Shown: positions 10,401-22,365 of the stretch, one piece after another
How the letters are laid out: every line of letters starts with the position of its first letter
Numbering within the stretch: the stretch's first letter is position 1
Source: Mya arenaria
Taxonomy: Eukaryota; Mollusca; Bivalvia; Myida; Myidae
Assembly (NCBI RefSeq): GCF_026914265.1
Contig: NC_069127.1
Location: 20,267,045 to 20,331,044, forward strand
Direction: 5' to 3'
DNA length: 64,000 nt
Notes under the pieces: model-generated
What the model saw: only the letters and a program-made list of their open reading frames with translations
Told to the model about the DNA's origin: nothing
Database searches by the model: none
Made by a program: the position numbers and the translations under genes

Positions 10401-13400
10401 ATTCCGCTCCTCCGCATACACAAACATCCCATCAGCTGGTCGCATCACATTAGAATAAGTCTTCTTCACAACGTGAGTTGGGTCCAAGCGGAATGTAAAA
10501 CTGGATGGTATTATTTAAAAAGTAAGTTAGTAAGTATACGAAAGATTGCATTTAAAACTGATAACGAAAAAAGGAGCAATTAAGCAACATGGTTTCTGTA
10601 CATGTATTTGTAAAACAAATGGTGTATAACTTACCATAAATGATAAACATATATAGAAAACAATTGTCCTTGTGAAGGATTCCGTGTTTAATTTGAAAGA
10701 AATGTGCAGAAAACACAATTCTAAAAGTTCTGTCTACCTTATGAGAATATCGTTTATCTATATGAAGTTTTAGGAGCCAACAGTCATTTAATATTTGTGC
10801 GTTTTAAGCTATTAAATACAGGCTTACAATGTTATTATCGGTAATTACCATTTTTCATAAATAATCCATTATTTATTTTTGTTATATTAATTCTAAAAAC
10901 AAGTATCACTTTAATTAATAATAAAAGAAATTATATTCAGAGTTTTCTAATATTTGTCTTACTACTACCTATGATTTATTATATACATATTATTTATTTT
11001 TATGCATAAAAGCATGTTTTTACTACTAGAAAATAAAGCAATTATAAAACTTACTTTCGTAACATTTTTGCTAAAAGAACCTTTTCTTCATTCATTGCAA
11101 AATGCTGGCCGATGCAGTTTCTGAAATGGGGAAACACTATACTTAGTAACTTTGCGTTAAGGTATCCATCGGATATTCCACAACGTCTGGTAACCCTATA
11201 ACATGTTAGTATCATTTGAAAGGGTTTAAGTTTAGAAATAGGCTTTTTGTTCTTGAAATTTTGCGAAACTAGACTTTTCAAGTCGAGTTCAGTTGAAATA
11301 ATGAAAAAATAAATAAATAAATAAAAATAAAATAATTTTATGTAATCTGTATTTTCGGTCACTTCCATAACTGATATGTAATCAGCAAGCAGTACACTAT
11401 CAAATGAAACCAAAATATAACGGGGTCACAAGGCATCAAATTTAACATCATGGTGAATGGTTCCTTTTAGGGAAATAACTTAAGTCAATACATGAAATGA
11501 ACAGAAACAATTTGTCATTGGAAGGTGTTCTTACCTCGAGCCTGCCGAGAAAGGGACAAACTGAAATGGAGACATCTTGCTGATGTTCTCCGGAGAGAAT
11601 CTTTCCGGTTTGAACTCCATGTGGTCAAGGCCCCAAACACTCTCTTTGTGGTGGAGCGCCACGATGTTCAGCTGTACTATGGTTCCTTCTGGAAGTTTTC
11701 GACCTCCAAGCTCAAAGCCCACTTCAACATCGCGAGATGCTATAGGAACCGGTCCGTGGAGCCGCATGGCCTCCTTGATACATTGAGTCAGGAACTCAAA
11801 CTTTGGCAGGTCAGACCTTCATAGATAATCCAATGACAATAAGGCCTAACACAAAACGTTGTTTATTTGCCTTTCCATGGTCGATTTTAATTGCTAAGTG
11901 TATTGAAATAATAAACACAGATTTACACAGCTCAAACTTTGTTCCAACAACATCGAAGCCTTTTATTTTCTCACTCGCTTTACTTGCTCAACAAATATTT
12001 TCGTTTGACCATACAATATCTTGTATAAAAATATAGTTTATGAGTAACCCATGGGTCCATGATCTTCTGGTCGTCACAAGAGATATTAAAAAGTGTAAAA
12101 ACAAACAAACTTGATCAGGCTAGAACGTTGGTTTAAAATGGTAAAATTAACGGAGGGAAAAGTACATTCGGTTTTTCAAAATACAGGAATGACTGTTTAT
12201 TGTTCGAATTTATGTGACAGTTAGTTGTGCATGGCTCCTTTTGTAGGCTATGTGATAAGATTTTTCCACTATCTGATGGCAGGTTATCATGCAACATTTC
12301 AATCTTACAAACCACACGAAGGAGGGAAAACCTATCAATCAGAAATGGGTGGCAAAACCACTAACACGCATTTTAAACGCTCAAGAAAAATATTGCATCG
12401 TAACCTACACATATTCGGAAGATAATCTACTTTGGAAACTAACAGCGAGAGCTGGTCATGCTAGTATGAATGCATTTTACATCAATTACAAATATATCAA
12501 TTAATTGTTATGTATACCATTTTATGACGTCAGAGTCCCTCCCCTCGAGCACTTGATCAACTTCCTGTTGACATTTAAGCTGATAATCTGGGTTCCCCGC
12601 CAACGAATACAGGACCCACAATGCCGTCGACGCTGTCGTTTCGTGGCCTGGGTCGGGAGATATGAAATATAAACTAACATCATTAAGATACTTTGCAACG
12701 CTTTACTTTTCTCAAGAGAAAGAAACGTATCTTAACTCCTGATAACATACTGACATTGCTTCGAAGATTATGAATGTACTATGCATTGTATATGAAAAGA
12801 AATCATTTATGTACTTTACGTCTTCACATGGATTTATGTAGACCGTGAACGTACCCCCTGACAAGAATGTGTCGACTTCTTGTCTAATCTCGAGACGAGA
12901 AAGTCCTACGCCCTCCTCGTCCCGGGCCGTAAGTAGAATGTCCAGGAAATCCACATACCGCTTACCATCAACACCCACCTTAACGCCTTCATCCTAAATA
13001 GACAGTGAGAATTTAAACAGCTTTTTATTACTCTTAAAATGTAAACTCCACAAAAACATCACTTAACGGGAAAAACATGTTTTGCTTTTTTGTATGCTTA
13101 ACAAGGTTTATTTAATGATTGATCGAATTTTGAACGCGCGTGTTTTCTGTATGAACGCCGAAAAGCACGCGTGCAAATTTGATTACGGTTATAAATAAGC
13201 AGCATCTTCTGTAATTAAGTATTGGTTCTTAAAGAAATGTATCCGACAATATATATTTGTATTAAAAGAAACGCCGTATATTATTGGTTAAATGACTTCT
13301 TGCTACTCCAATCGGAGTGCAATATTGAAATAAACAATGACGTCATAACTCTTTGCGTTTTAAACAATATGAATGCCATTTTTTATCTATACAAAGAATT

Positions 13401-16400
13401 TGACAAGTGTAAATATTCTTGATTGTTTTTCTACTCAAGGATCTGTCCATGTAGATTTCATTGCATTATTAATAACGAGTTTGTAAACTGCATCAGACAT
13501 ATAAGGGTACCAGAGCCTTCTGTCGTTTGTCAATGATTTCCTCGGCAACGCTGTGGAGAAAGTCGCAGTCTTTTTTAAACTGTTGGCCAACTTTGGTGAT
13601 GCGGAACAAGAAGTCGAAAAGCAAGTAAGGATGACTGGAAAAGATTTTATTACAAATGTTAACTAATATTTTGCAGTCGACTTTTAATCTCTACTGCAGC
13701 GTGTGCAAGTGCATGAGGCTACACACGTACATGTCGATAAGAGTGAGTTTTGTGCACGTAAACTGGTTTAAACTCCCAGTAAATTTACATTTTACTGACC
13801 GTTCCAAGGCGTTACCTAACAATCCTTGATCAACATACCTAGTTTTTAGACAATCTGCGCATGTGCGCAGGTAGTCTTAAGACCGCAAAATCCGAAAACT
13901 TTTCATGTCGTTTTAACCCATTTTTCTGTGTCAATGCGCTCTATATTTAGCAGAATGACGTCGAAACCATAAACATAGATTAGTTGTATTGCGGTCTGAG
14001 TATGAGTTCTCGCTTGTTCGGCTATTTCCGCGCTGTATTTCTGTATCCCGGCGTTTTATTTTTAGCAGAAAATAACTATTTTTAGAGCGCTATATTTATC
14101 AGGATTAATGTGGGTCAAAATAATGGGATAAAAAACAAAAATGATTGTCTGAATGTCAAAATAGTTGTATCTCAGATTTCGCGTTGCTAATGCTTAAAAT
14201 ACTATGATTTGCCTGCAATACAATAACAAAACACTATTCAATTTATGACTTTTAGGCGTTTTCTTTTCTAATAAGATGTTTTCATTTGTTTGCATAAAAG
14301 CTTCGTTCCGGTGTATTCTTGGCATAGTTTTAGACATAAGGCTTTCAATTCATATTAACACACATGTCCTGATACGACAGTGAGTCATGCATACGTTTGT
14401 TCAAGCTAAGTAGTTCGGATTAAACCTGAACGTAAAACATCCAAAGAGTGCGAAGCATTCATAACAGCGCTAGAACCTTTTTTCAACAAAGATACTTACA
14501 TAAAACATTAATAACATTAATTTATCAACTTGAAAAAGCACTATCAAATTCTCATTCTAAGAACTGACAATTTCCGATAATCTAAAAATAGTTTATACAT
14601 ACATTAACTGACCGATATTCTTAAAATAGTTTATACATACATTAACTGACCACTTGTTTGTCCTTACCGCGGGAAAACGACCATCTGATAAGCTCTGCAT
14701 TTTGAAAGGAATTGTTGCTAAAGTTGTTCGTAAAATTAAATTATTATATTTTTAAATATTTATTAACTATTAAAACGTGAATGTTCATAAAACTTGCCTA
14801 TACTATGATATCTAATCAAAGCACCGAAACACCTTTAGAAGCAATTGAAAGGGGCATGAATAATAACCTTAAATACATGGGGATGGGGAATACGTTGATT
14901 GAAGTAATAAGCTGTGCGTTTTGAAAGGAATTATTGCTGAATTTGTTTTCCTTAAACAAAACGTGTATACATATAAAAGGAAATGATATATATATGATGT
15001 ATTATTCTTTCCTATCGTATGATATCTAAGCAAAGCAACGAAAACCCTTTAGAAATGATTGAAACCGGGTGCATGCATTGTAACCTTGGGGATAATACAT
15101 GGGGATGCGGGATTAAGACGATTGAAGTGAATTTTACATAAACAAAATGACACCAGACGCAATAAAATAGATATAGATATTTTTGTTCCCTCGCCCAATG
15201 TGGGCATAAGCGCTCTTAGCCCTCGGCACAGTTTTCACTTCTATCTATGTTCCCTTCACCCATTTCCCTTGTTCATTTAAAATTTGCATCCCTCACATAG
15301 CTGCCCGCAGATAGACTTTCAGTGCATTCGCGTATGTATGCACTGTGCTGTTTGAGGAGTTTTGGGCTGTTCTTCCATTATTTTTGTTTGTGATGTTTTG
15401 TTTTTGTGTTCTATTCCTTTGGCGTTTACCCAGTGCCATGAAACAGGGTTTATGTTTAAACTATTGCTACTGAGCTTGTTTCTGTTCTGTTTTCACATAA
15501 GTAGTGAAACCTTTTGTATACTTCACTTTTAACATGCACAACAAAGATATAAGAAATAGTAGTTATTGCATTCTGTATGTATCACGGTTCTAGAAGTGTT
15601 CATGCTCCAAACAACAGACACTTCTCCACATATGTATTACGTTTCGTTTGGCATATATAATTATGCTAATGTATTATAATGTGCAATAAGCAAGTAACAA
15701 ATTTGATATATAAATTGCAAAGTATCTAAAGTGCTCGACTGTTCAGACTTACTCTATAACAAATTAATATATATATATAACTACGTAGCAAATCAACACA
15801 AACATAAAACACATATTTATTAACGAATGCTTACACGATTCTGTAGAAAACAGAAGGTGTCATTCTGTTGACTGTTTCCTCATATGGATCTCTATAAAAC
15901 AAATTAGCAATGGGTGAAAAAACATGCTGACAAATTGTCTTTTTATCACTTTGACAAACAATCAAAACTTACCCATTACATGAAAACACTTAATATAGAA
16001 TTCAACCAAGAAGTCACACATAAAAAGGATTTTAAAAAGATTTATTCATTTACGAAAAGTTCATACCGGGCTTGTCCCTGTAATTTTTATCGATCACGAA
16101 AATGAGATTCTATAAACAATGCCAAAGAAAACACGAGTAAAGTATAGATTTATGATAATTTTGACCAATTTAAATTTCATTTACCCTGATTTCTGGATGT
16201 CCTTATCGCATGAGAATGCGCATTTCAGAATAATTTCGAGGGTACACAGTGACAATGTTTCATACATTTCGACCCGCTCTTTTTTCGCAGCTTTTCCTCT
16301 TAGCTTCGCCTGTATACATGTTATACGCATTACGTGTTTAAATAAAATAACACATATATTATACATATCCTGCCTTCTTAAACATTGACTTGATAGGAAA

Positions 16401-19400
16401 ACGACCGAAGATTGTCAAAAGACTTTCGAGGCATATATTCTTGCTTTAACTCGGATGAGAAAATCAGAACCCGGAATGATCTACTATTTTAGTATACATG
16501 GTGGGGAATCCACGTGACCAAATGGTAGGTTTCAGTGCAAGATGGCGTCACCAAAACGCTCGACTCGAGCCGAAATTCAAGGTAAACCTTGTGTTAACCT
16601 AAAGTTACTTCAACTAAAGAAATCTTTAACACTTGATCAGGATAAAGATTATAAGTTTCTTCCATGGCCGAGAGTGTAAGATAGGTTCATTCCGACCCGA
16701 GCGTAGGGTGTTTTGCGGAAACGAGGTTTACACTTTCTTACGCGAGCGGCTATGGTAGATGCTTTTTCTCCCACCTCAGTTAAAAATAATTAAGTAAAAA
16801 TGATTTTTTTGCTGGAACTCTTTTGTGCATAGTGAAAATAATTGCGTATGGATATGAGATAATTCGTGGTTGTCATGGATATGCGCGCAGTGATTCCGAT
16901 TAAATCAATAGTAAAATCGGTCTTTAAATAGTCCTAAGGAGAGTGAACCATTATTTCTTGAATGGTGCGTGAAAACTGTTTTATGGTGACATTCGAAGCA
17001 AGAAATAATTAACTAGCATTCTAAATATTGCCACAAGACAAGGTTTCCATGATGCTACAGACGACAGTCTTCAACAAGGGAGGTAATTACAATGTGGTGA
17101 CCATTAAAAAGGAGTTCCATACGGGCATCTTTAATTCAGAAAAATAAAAACAGTTTGTCACATTTCAATTCCTCCATGCTTGTATACAATATCAGTGATA
17201 CAATCACATTACATAATTTGCAGTCCAGACGACAACCTTTATATGGAACTGCAACCTATCTCATATCTTTTAAAATCATTAAAATATTCGTTGCCAAATG
17301 CATATGCCTGTTATGTTTAAACAAAACTTGTGTTTTTTTTGCGATTTTCCCAAATTACAACCTCATTTTCTGCTAAATCCGAGCCAAAATGATAAATGGA
17401 ACTGTAACCTACCAGTCAGATTTCGTACATTTTGGAATCTTTGCAGAAGTGTTCTCGAGAACGGTTAAAGTTTCAAGGAAAACATGGATATGCTAATACA
17501 CACTAGGTAGGTGGGCATATGATAGGCTATGTTAAAAAATAAAGAAACTTTTATAATTATATGTATTGCCTTGATTTTCGGCTCGAGTCGAGCGTTTTGG
17601 TGACGCCATCTTGCACTGAAACCTACCATCTGGTCACGTGGATTCCCCGCCGTGGTATACAAAGAAGTCTGTTTCTTGATCTTTAGTTTTTCATATAAAT
17701 ATTAAGATCGGAGTTTATGATGTTGTTTCTTAAAATAGTTGTATTCGACAATAATAAACCTTTAAGTAAATTATAAATAGCCAGCCGAATATATATTTAA
17801 TCCTATATATATATTCAACTGGTGAAACTATATTTACTGTCTTAAAGTTTAACCGTTATATATTTCAAATGAGCAAAAAAGTACACTTAAAAGCGAAATA
17901 ATTATGATGGAACGTTTACCACAAGAACATCGGCTGCGCGGTTGAAGACATCGGTGTACCCTTTCAGGATGTCAAAGTGAAAGGCAGGTGTGAGGAGACG
18001 GCGGTTACGGGCCCACCTCTCGCCGTTGGCGAGCACAAGCCCTTCTCCCAACCACTGTTTGAATAGGTGACGAGCGCTCAATAAGCCCTGGGCTTTTGGA
18101 GCTGAAAAGAGATAATACATGAATTATACATGAAATAATATACATTTATAGTAACTTTACGATGTGTGTAAGTGTATGTTGTAAAGCTGTATTGAACTCA
18201 AACCATTTATATAAACTCTTACTAGATATGGAATGATTACATAACTCGTTTTCCACACGCATGTTATCTGGCTTGGATAGGTCTATGTAAGCAAGTCTAA
18301 CTGATATTAATATATTTTCCCCAGTCAACTTCTTAAGATATGAGTGAATCAAACCGCAAATAACTTCCAAATGAAAAAAGGTAAATTGTCGATTTTCCCC
18401 CATATATTTAAAGTTAATACTAATTTATTTTAGCTGGATTGAAAAGACAGTGTAAGCTGATATGAATTACTCTCGGTAGAAACAAGTTCCATGGCGGTAC
18501 GTAACAATCCTTGATAAACATACCTAGTATTTTGTATAGTTTATATGCACTGTGCTGTTTGTGGAGTGTTGTGCTGTTCTACCATGTTTCTTGTTTGTGA
18601 TATTTTGTTTTTGTGTTCTATGTCTTTGGCGTTTACCCAATGCCATTAAACCGAGATTATGTTTAAATTTTCGGGTACTGAGCTTGTTTCTGTAGTTAAG
18701 TATTGGTGTCCTTTTTAAGAGAGAGAGCCTTCCCTATATGTGACTCGAACTCAATGTATCTTTATTGGGAGGCAGTTGACTTTAAAGTACATCACACTCA
18801 CCTTGCAATACATTTATGCTACTGATCATGCTATATTCCCTGATTTGACTTTCCAACTAATCGATATATGTATCGAACTATCATCAAACTTGCATGTGTT
18901 TTCACTGTCTCTATCTCTGTTTTCATCCAGGCTCTCTTTATTCATTCTTTCTCATTTTTGTGGTTGCCAAAATCATCATTTTATACTAAGCATGTAAATA
19001 CACACGCATTTTTAAGATTGTATGCTGAATAAAACATATTTAAATCAAAACATATTTATCATATCCCCCTTTCAAACAGAGCTACGATCTCACCACACCT
19101 ATGCCGCTCATCCCGACATGAAGAAATGATCAAATCGGGGCAAGAACGATGTGAAAGTTTTGAAAATCGCTGAGTATTGTCCGCGGATCGCCTTATCTAC
19201 GATTGTACTACGATTTATCAACGACCACCGCGTTTCCGATACGTTGCTTTCGCGCTTGGACCACGTTTTCATCGCAACCATTACCGACCGTTTGCCACTT
19301 CTACTACATTGTCACCACGATGTACACGACCGTACTACGTTAGGAAACAGACTTAAAATACTACTCCACGTTGTCGCAGCGCTCTTGCCGACTATACTAC

Positions 19401-21721
19401 GTTTTCTCCACGACCATAGCATGATTTGATTCGATGAGTATATATAAATTGAGGGATTTCAAACAGCTTTTCACTTCAATAAAAAACGTTGAAAAATGAA
19501 CAGGCCAGAATAAGTACAACTTGTTATCCTTCAGCAAAAGCAGATGGAAAATATTCGTAGGAGAAGAAGGTGAGAAAAAATATACCGGGTCCGACCATGG
19601 ATAGCTTCAGAAAGAAGGCTTCAGTTCAGACATTACGATGGACTGGTCAGTGAGTTAGATTGGAAAACACGACGTCGGCTTGTATAAACGCAGTGCAATT
19701 ATTCGCTGATTGCATTACTATGGTGTTATTACAATAATGAAAATCTTGCAAAGATGCTTCCATGATGCTCTATGCTTATGCCGATCTTACTACGTTCTTA
19801 CAACGCTTTTACTCCGGTTCATTTTAGCCATCTCGCTTCTGATACGCTTGTTTAAAACATGTTTGAAATAAGTGTGGCGAGGTCATAGATCTTAACGATC
19901 TTCGCGATTCTACTTTGACCGTTCAACGTTCATGAATACCTTCTCTCGATCTGCCATGATGATACAACGATTGGTCACGATTCGGAACCAAGCTTAGAGC
20001 GTGGTAGAAGCGTTGCCCTTAGTAAACTTGTTATAAGAGTTGTCTACTCACCGTTACTCTTGCAGATTTTTGCCATGGATTCAGGTGTGCAGACGACGAC
20101 GAGTGGTCTCCGGAACAGGCCCCAGAGGAACACCACACCATCCTGCTCGTACTCGTTACATATTTTGTAATAGTGATAAAGCCGTTTTTCGGGTTCCTTT
20201 GGAAACTGTGCAGAAATGAAACATTTATATAGCTTAACATTGAAAGGCTTACATATTATGTTATTAAGACCGACATCTGCCAATAATTGTGTTATAAAAC
20301 TTCAGGAAAAAAAGTCGAAACAAGGGTGTAAACGCACCATTTATTATTTGTATGGGCTTTCGCTAACTGTACCAAGGTGGTAACCCTTATATCTTTATTC
20401 ATTTGTGCATAATCAAGTGCAACATTGAATAGTAACACGCACCATTGTTTTAACTTCTTGACAGAGTTATTGGTCATGCTGTACATGGGAGGTATGTACG
20501 CCGACACAGCTTATAACGAAACAAGGCCGATGTAAGAAATACTCCATATCTAGAGTGTCTTTTTTAAATCATCTTTTTATTAAGCATGTGGTTACGGTCT
20601 GATTAAACAGTTCTAGTTTTCTCACTTGGTAACGGTCTGATTAAGTAGTTCTCGTTTTCACCCTTGGTAAAGGTCTGATTTTGCAGTTCTAGTTTTCTCC
20701 CTTGGTTACGGTCTAAATAAGCAGTTCTAGTTTTTCTCACTTGGTTACGGTCTGATTTTGCAGTTCTAGTTTTCTCACTTGGTTACGGTCTGATTAAGCA
20801 GTTCTAGTTTTCATCTTTGGTTAGGTCTGATTTTGCAATTCTAGTTTTCACCTTTGGTTACGGTCTGACTTTGCAGTTCTAGTTTTCTCCCTTGGTTACG
20901 GTCTGATTAAGCAGGTCGATTTTCACCCTTGTATACGGTCTGATTTTGCAGTTTTTGTTTTCTCCCTTGATTACGGTCTGATTTAGCAGTTGTAGTTTTT
21001 ACCTTTGGTTACGGTCTCATTTTGCAGTTCTAGTTTTCTCACTTGGTTACGGTCTGATTAAGCAGTTCTGATTTTCTCACTTGGTTACGTTCTGATTACG
21101 CAGTACAAGTTTTCACCTTTAGTTACGGTCGGGTTTTGTAGTCCTAGTTTTCTCCCTTTGTTACCGTGTGATTAAGCAGTTCTAGTTTTTACCCTTGGTT
21201 ACGGTCTGATTTTGCAGTTTTAGTTTTTTACTTGGTTACGGTCTGATTAAGCAGCTCTAGTTTTCTCACTAGGTTACGGTCTAATTAAGCAGTTCTAGTT
21301 TTCACTCTTAGTTACGGTTTGAATTTGCAGTTCTAGTTTCCTCCCTTGGTTACGGTCAGATTTTGCAGTTCTAGTTTTCTCACTTGGTTACGTTCTTTTT
21401 TTGCCGTTCTAGTTTTCTACCGTTGATATTTCACGAAGATAATGATCGTTTTCACGTAAATTTACATTTTACTGACCGTTCCAAGGCGGTACCTAACAAT
21501 CCTTGATAAACGTACCTAGTTTTTTATATCATAGAACGATCATTTTGAAGCCTTACCTTCACTAAAGATCCGAAAAGCCAGTGGTACGGGGGTGTTCTGA
21601 ACCCTTCAAATGCTTTCTCTACCCTTCGAACATAGAGATAGAACGAAATGGCTCCATAACAAAACAATATTACACAGCCAAGTAACGATGTTATTAATGC
21701 TGAATTAAAAGTTAAATCCAT
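10380..21721 (-). CDS. Cytochrome P450 family 4, gene 1 (complete, 11 exons, 514 aa)
   Basis: Exons on the minus strand: 21557-21721, 20052-20205, 17920-18101, 16185-16309, 15835-15891, 13511-13634, 12855-12993, 12518-12647, 11535-11816, 11055-11120, 10380-10500; 1545 nt with stop, all introns GT-AG, no frame break. It should be an ER-bound haem monooxygenase; CYP4 enzymes typically omega-hydroxylate fatty acids. Seen: N-terminal hydrophobic anchor (residues about 8-30), [10 protein letters not shown] hinge, C-helix [18 protein letters not shown]-helix region FLSGGHETTAS, K-helix KEAMRLHGP (ExxR), [10 protein letters not shown] and haem loop PFSAGSRNCIG with the Cys ligand. The CYP4 haem-linking Glu before GH is Gly here, and Asp of DTT is Glu. 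Exon 5 is short (57 nt) and reads [10 protein letters not shown] instead of [12 protein letters not shown]. The C-terminus is extended (VRTGEE) into a minisatellite. Start chosen at the ATG with a good Kozak context before the anchor. Head-to-head with gene 2. Confidence 0.93.
10655..10830 (+). repeat. Dispersed repeat R1, copy 1 (in intron 10 of gene 1)
   Basis: The segment with GTGAAGGATTCCGTG, TTTAATTTGAAAGAAATGTG and a later TCATTTAATATTTGTGCG resembles 23195-23445 (+) and 25410-25660 (-). The shared core would read VKDSxFNLKE in one frame. Function unknown; probably a small non-autonomous element. Confidence 0.5.
13780..13860. repeat. Dispersed repeat R2, copy in intron 5 of gene 1
   Basis: Shares TTTACATTTTACTGACCGTT, CCAAGGCG and ACCTAACAATCCTTGAT with 21455-21530 (intron 1) and partly with 18487-18540 (intron 2). 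All three copies lie in introns of gene 1 and in the same plus orientation. Confidence 0.6.
14560..15135. repeat. Local tandem duplications in intron 5 of gene 1
   Basis: ATAGTTTATACATACATTAA with CTGACC is repeated at about 14590 and 14625. A larger unit of about 220 bp follows twice (about 14680-14905 and 14906-15130): both halves share TTTTGAAAGGAATT, TATGATATCTAA, CAAAGCA and ATACATGGGGATG in the same order but have diverged. Nothing else is seen in this intron apart from exon 5 and the dispersed repeats. Confidence 0.65.
15335..15492. repeat. Dispersed repeat R3, copy 1
   Basis: About 155 bp, starting GCACTGTGCTGTTTG, through TTTGGCGTTTACCCA to ACTGAGCTTGTTTCTG; the same string occurs at 18545-18700 in intron 2 of gene 1. 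Both copies are in plus orientation. I recall similar strings from other bivalve sequences, but cannot name the family. Confidence 0.65.
16498..17654. mobile_element. DNA transposon-like element with 86-bp terminal inverted repeats
   Basis: Left arm 16498-16582 and right arm 17569-17654 are near-perfect inverted repeats (each contains GGGGAATCCACGTGACCA, CAAGATGGCGTCACC and CTCGACTCGAGCCGAAA on its own strand). Both ends are flanked by GTATAC (16492-16497 and 17655-17660), which may be a target duplication or a palindromic extension of the arms. No transposase ORF lies inside, so it is non-autonomous. It sits in intron 3 of gene 1 and contains fold-back element copy 2. Confidence 0.8.
16651..17133. 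mobile_element. Fold-back dispersed element, copy 2, nested
   Basis: Matches 4552-5093 from CTTCCATGGCCGAGAGTG to CATACGGGCAT. The right arm of the hairpin is mostly deleted (the loop runs straight into CGCGAGCGGCTATGG). It lies wholly inside the inverted-repeat element at 16498-17654. Confidence 0.75.
18545..18700. repeat. Dispersed repeat R3, copy 2
   Basis: Second copy of the element at 15335-15492. It is directly preceded by a partial R2 copy (18487-18540), suggesting R2 and R3 can travel or insert together. Confidence 0.6.
19070..20030 (+). mobile_element. Degenerate Harbinger-like element remnant
   Basis: Within intron 2 of gene 1 (opposite strand) a run of more GC-rich sequence contains many TACTACG and CCACGA words. 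From about 19558 the plus strand reads an Arg-rich start followed, after one stop, by [14 protein letters not shown] and [11 protein letters not shown], ending in a stop at about 19687. That resembles the N-terminal segment of Harbinger-type nucleases (Arg run, VRPWI, then Tyr and Leu spacing). TATATAAA stands upstream near 19441. No DDE core follows, so only a relic. Family assignment rests on recall of the motif. Confidence 0.4.
20585..21425. repeat. 38-bp minisatellite in intron 1 of gene 1, about 22 units
   Basis: Unit core TTGGTTACGGTCTGATT, then AAGCAGTTCTAGTTTTC, about 38 bp apart, in two alternating variants (GATTAAGCAG and GATTTTGCAG). About three units of the same array survive at 39392-39520 in the pseudogene copy. 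Confidence 0.9.
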
Positions 21722-21911
21722 TTCTGTGTTTGCTTATATATAAGACAAAGTCTGTACCTAACTCAATGCATGTCACATGCAAACTGATACTACACATTTT
21801 TATACTATCATTCACAAACGTGTATTGCATATCGAGTCAAGTGCTCCTATCGTGTTATCATCTGGATTAGTTAGGCGGGTCAAGATTTCTAATGTCCATG
21901 TCGCTGTATTA

Positions 21912-22365
21912 AGGTGGCATATAACTGCCGTAAAATAACCTGTTAATGTTCGCGAATGGTTTATATTACGAATCTTATCTAATTAACCAGTTATTATGTT
22001 AATTATAAATTGGAAATAGCAAACCATAAATTGATAACCAGTTACTGCTAGAAGCCAAAAGTGCATTTATAGTTAAGTGGTAACACGAATCTGACCTTGT
22101 TATCCAGTTATTATGTTACTTATTAAGTGCAATTCGCAAAACCATAACTTGTTAACCTGTTAGCGTTGTATAGCTAAAAAGGGTACTAAGTGGCAGTTAT
22201 ATGCACTTTCAAGCCTGTTTTAAGTCTAATAATATTTATCTTACCAAAAAAAGGATCGCGAATATTAACTAGATAGCTAGATAAGTATCGCGAAAATTAA
22301 GTGGTTAACACGAAACAATTTGCGAACGCTATCAGGTTATCTTACGGCAGTAATATGCCCCCATA
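21912..22365. mobile_element. MITE with about 48-bp terminal inverted repeats
   Basis: The left end contains GGCATATAACTGCCGTAA, AATAACCTG and GTTCGCGAA; the right end carries the same order inverted (TTACGGCAGTAATATGCC). About 455 bp, no ORF. The homologous place in the second copy of the locus (about 39835-39870) lacks it. A clear target duplication was not found. Confidence 0.75.

Noticed and set aside
21733..21744. TATATAA motif as the TATA box of gene 1
   Set aside because: It lies 12-23 bp from the ATG, so transcription would start after the start codon; kept only as a conserved motif.
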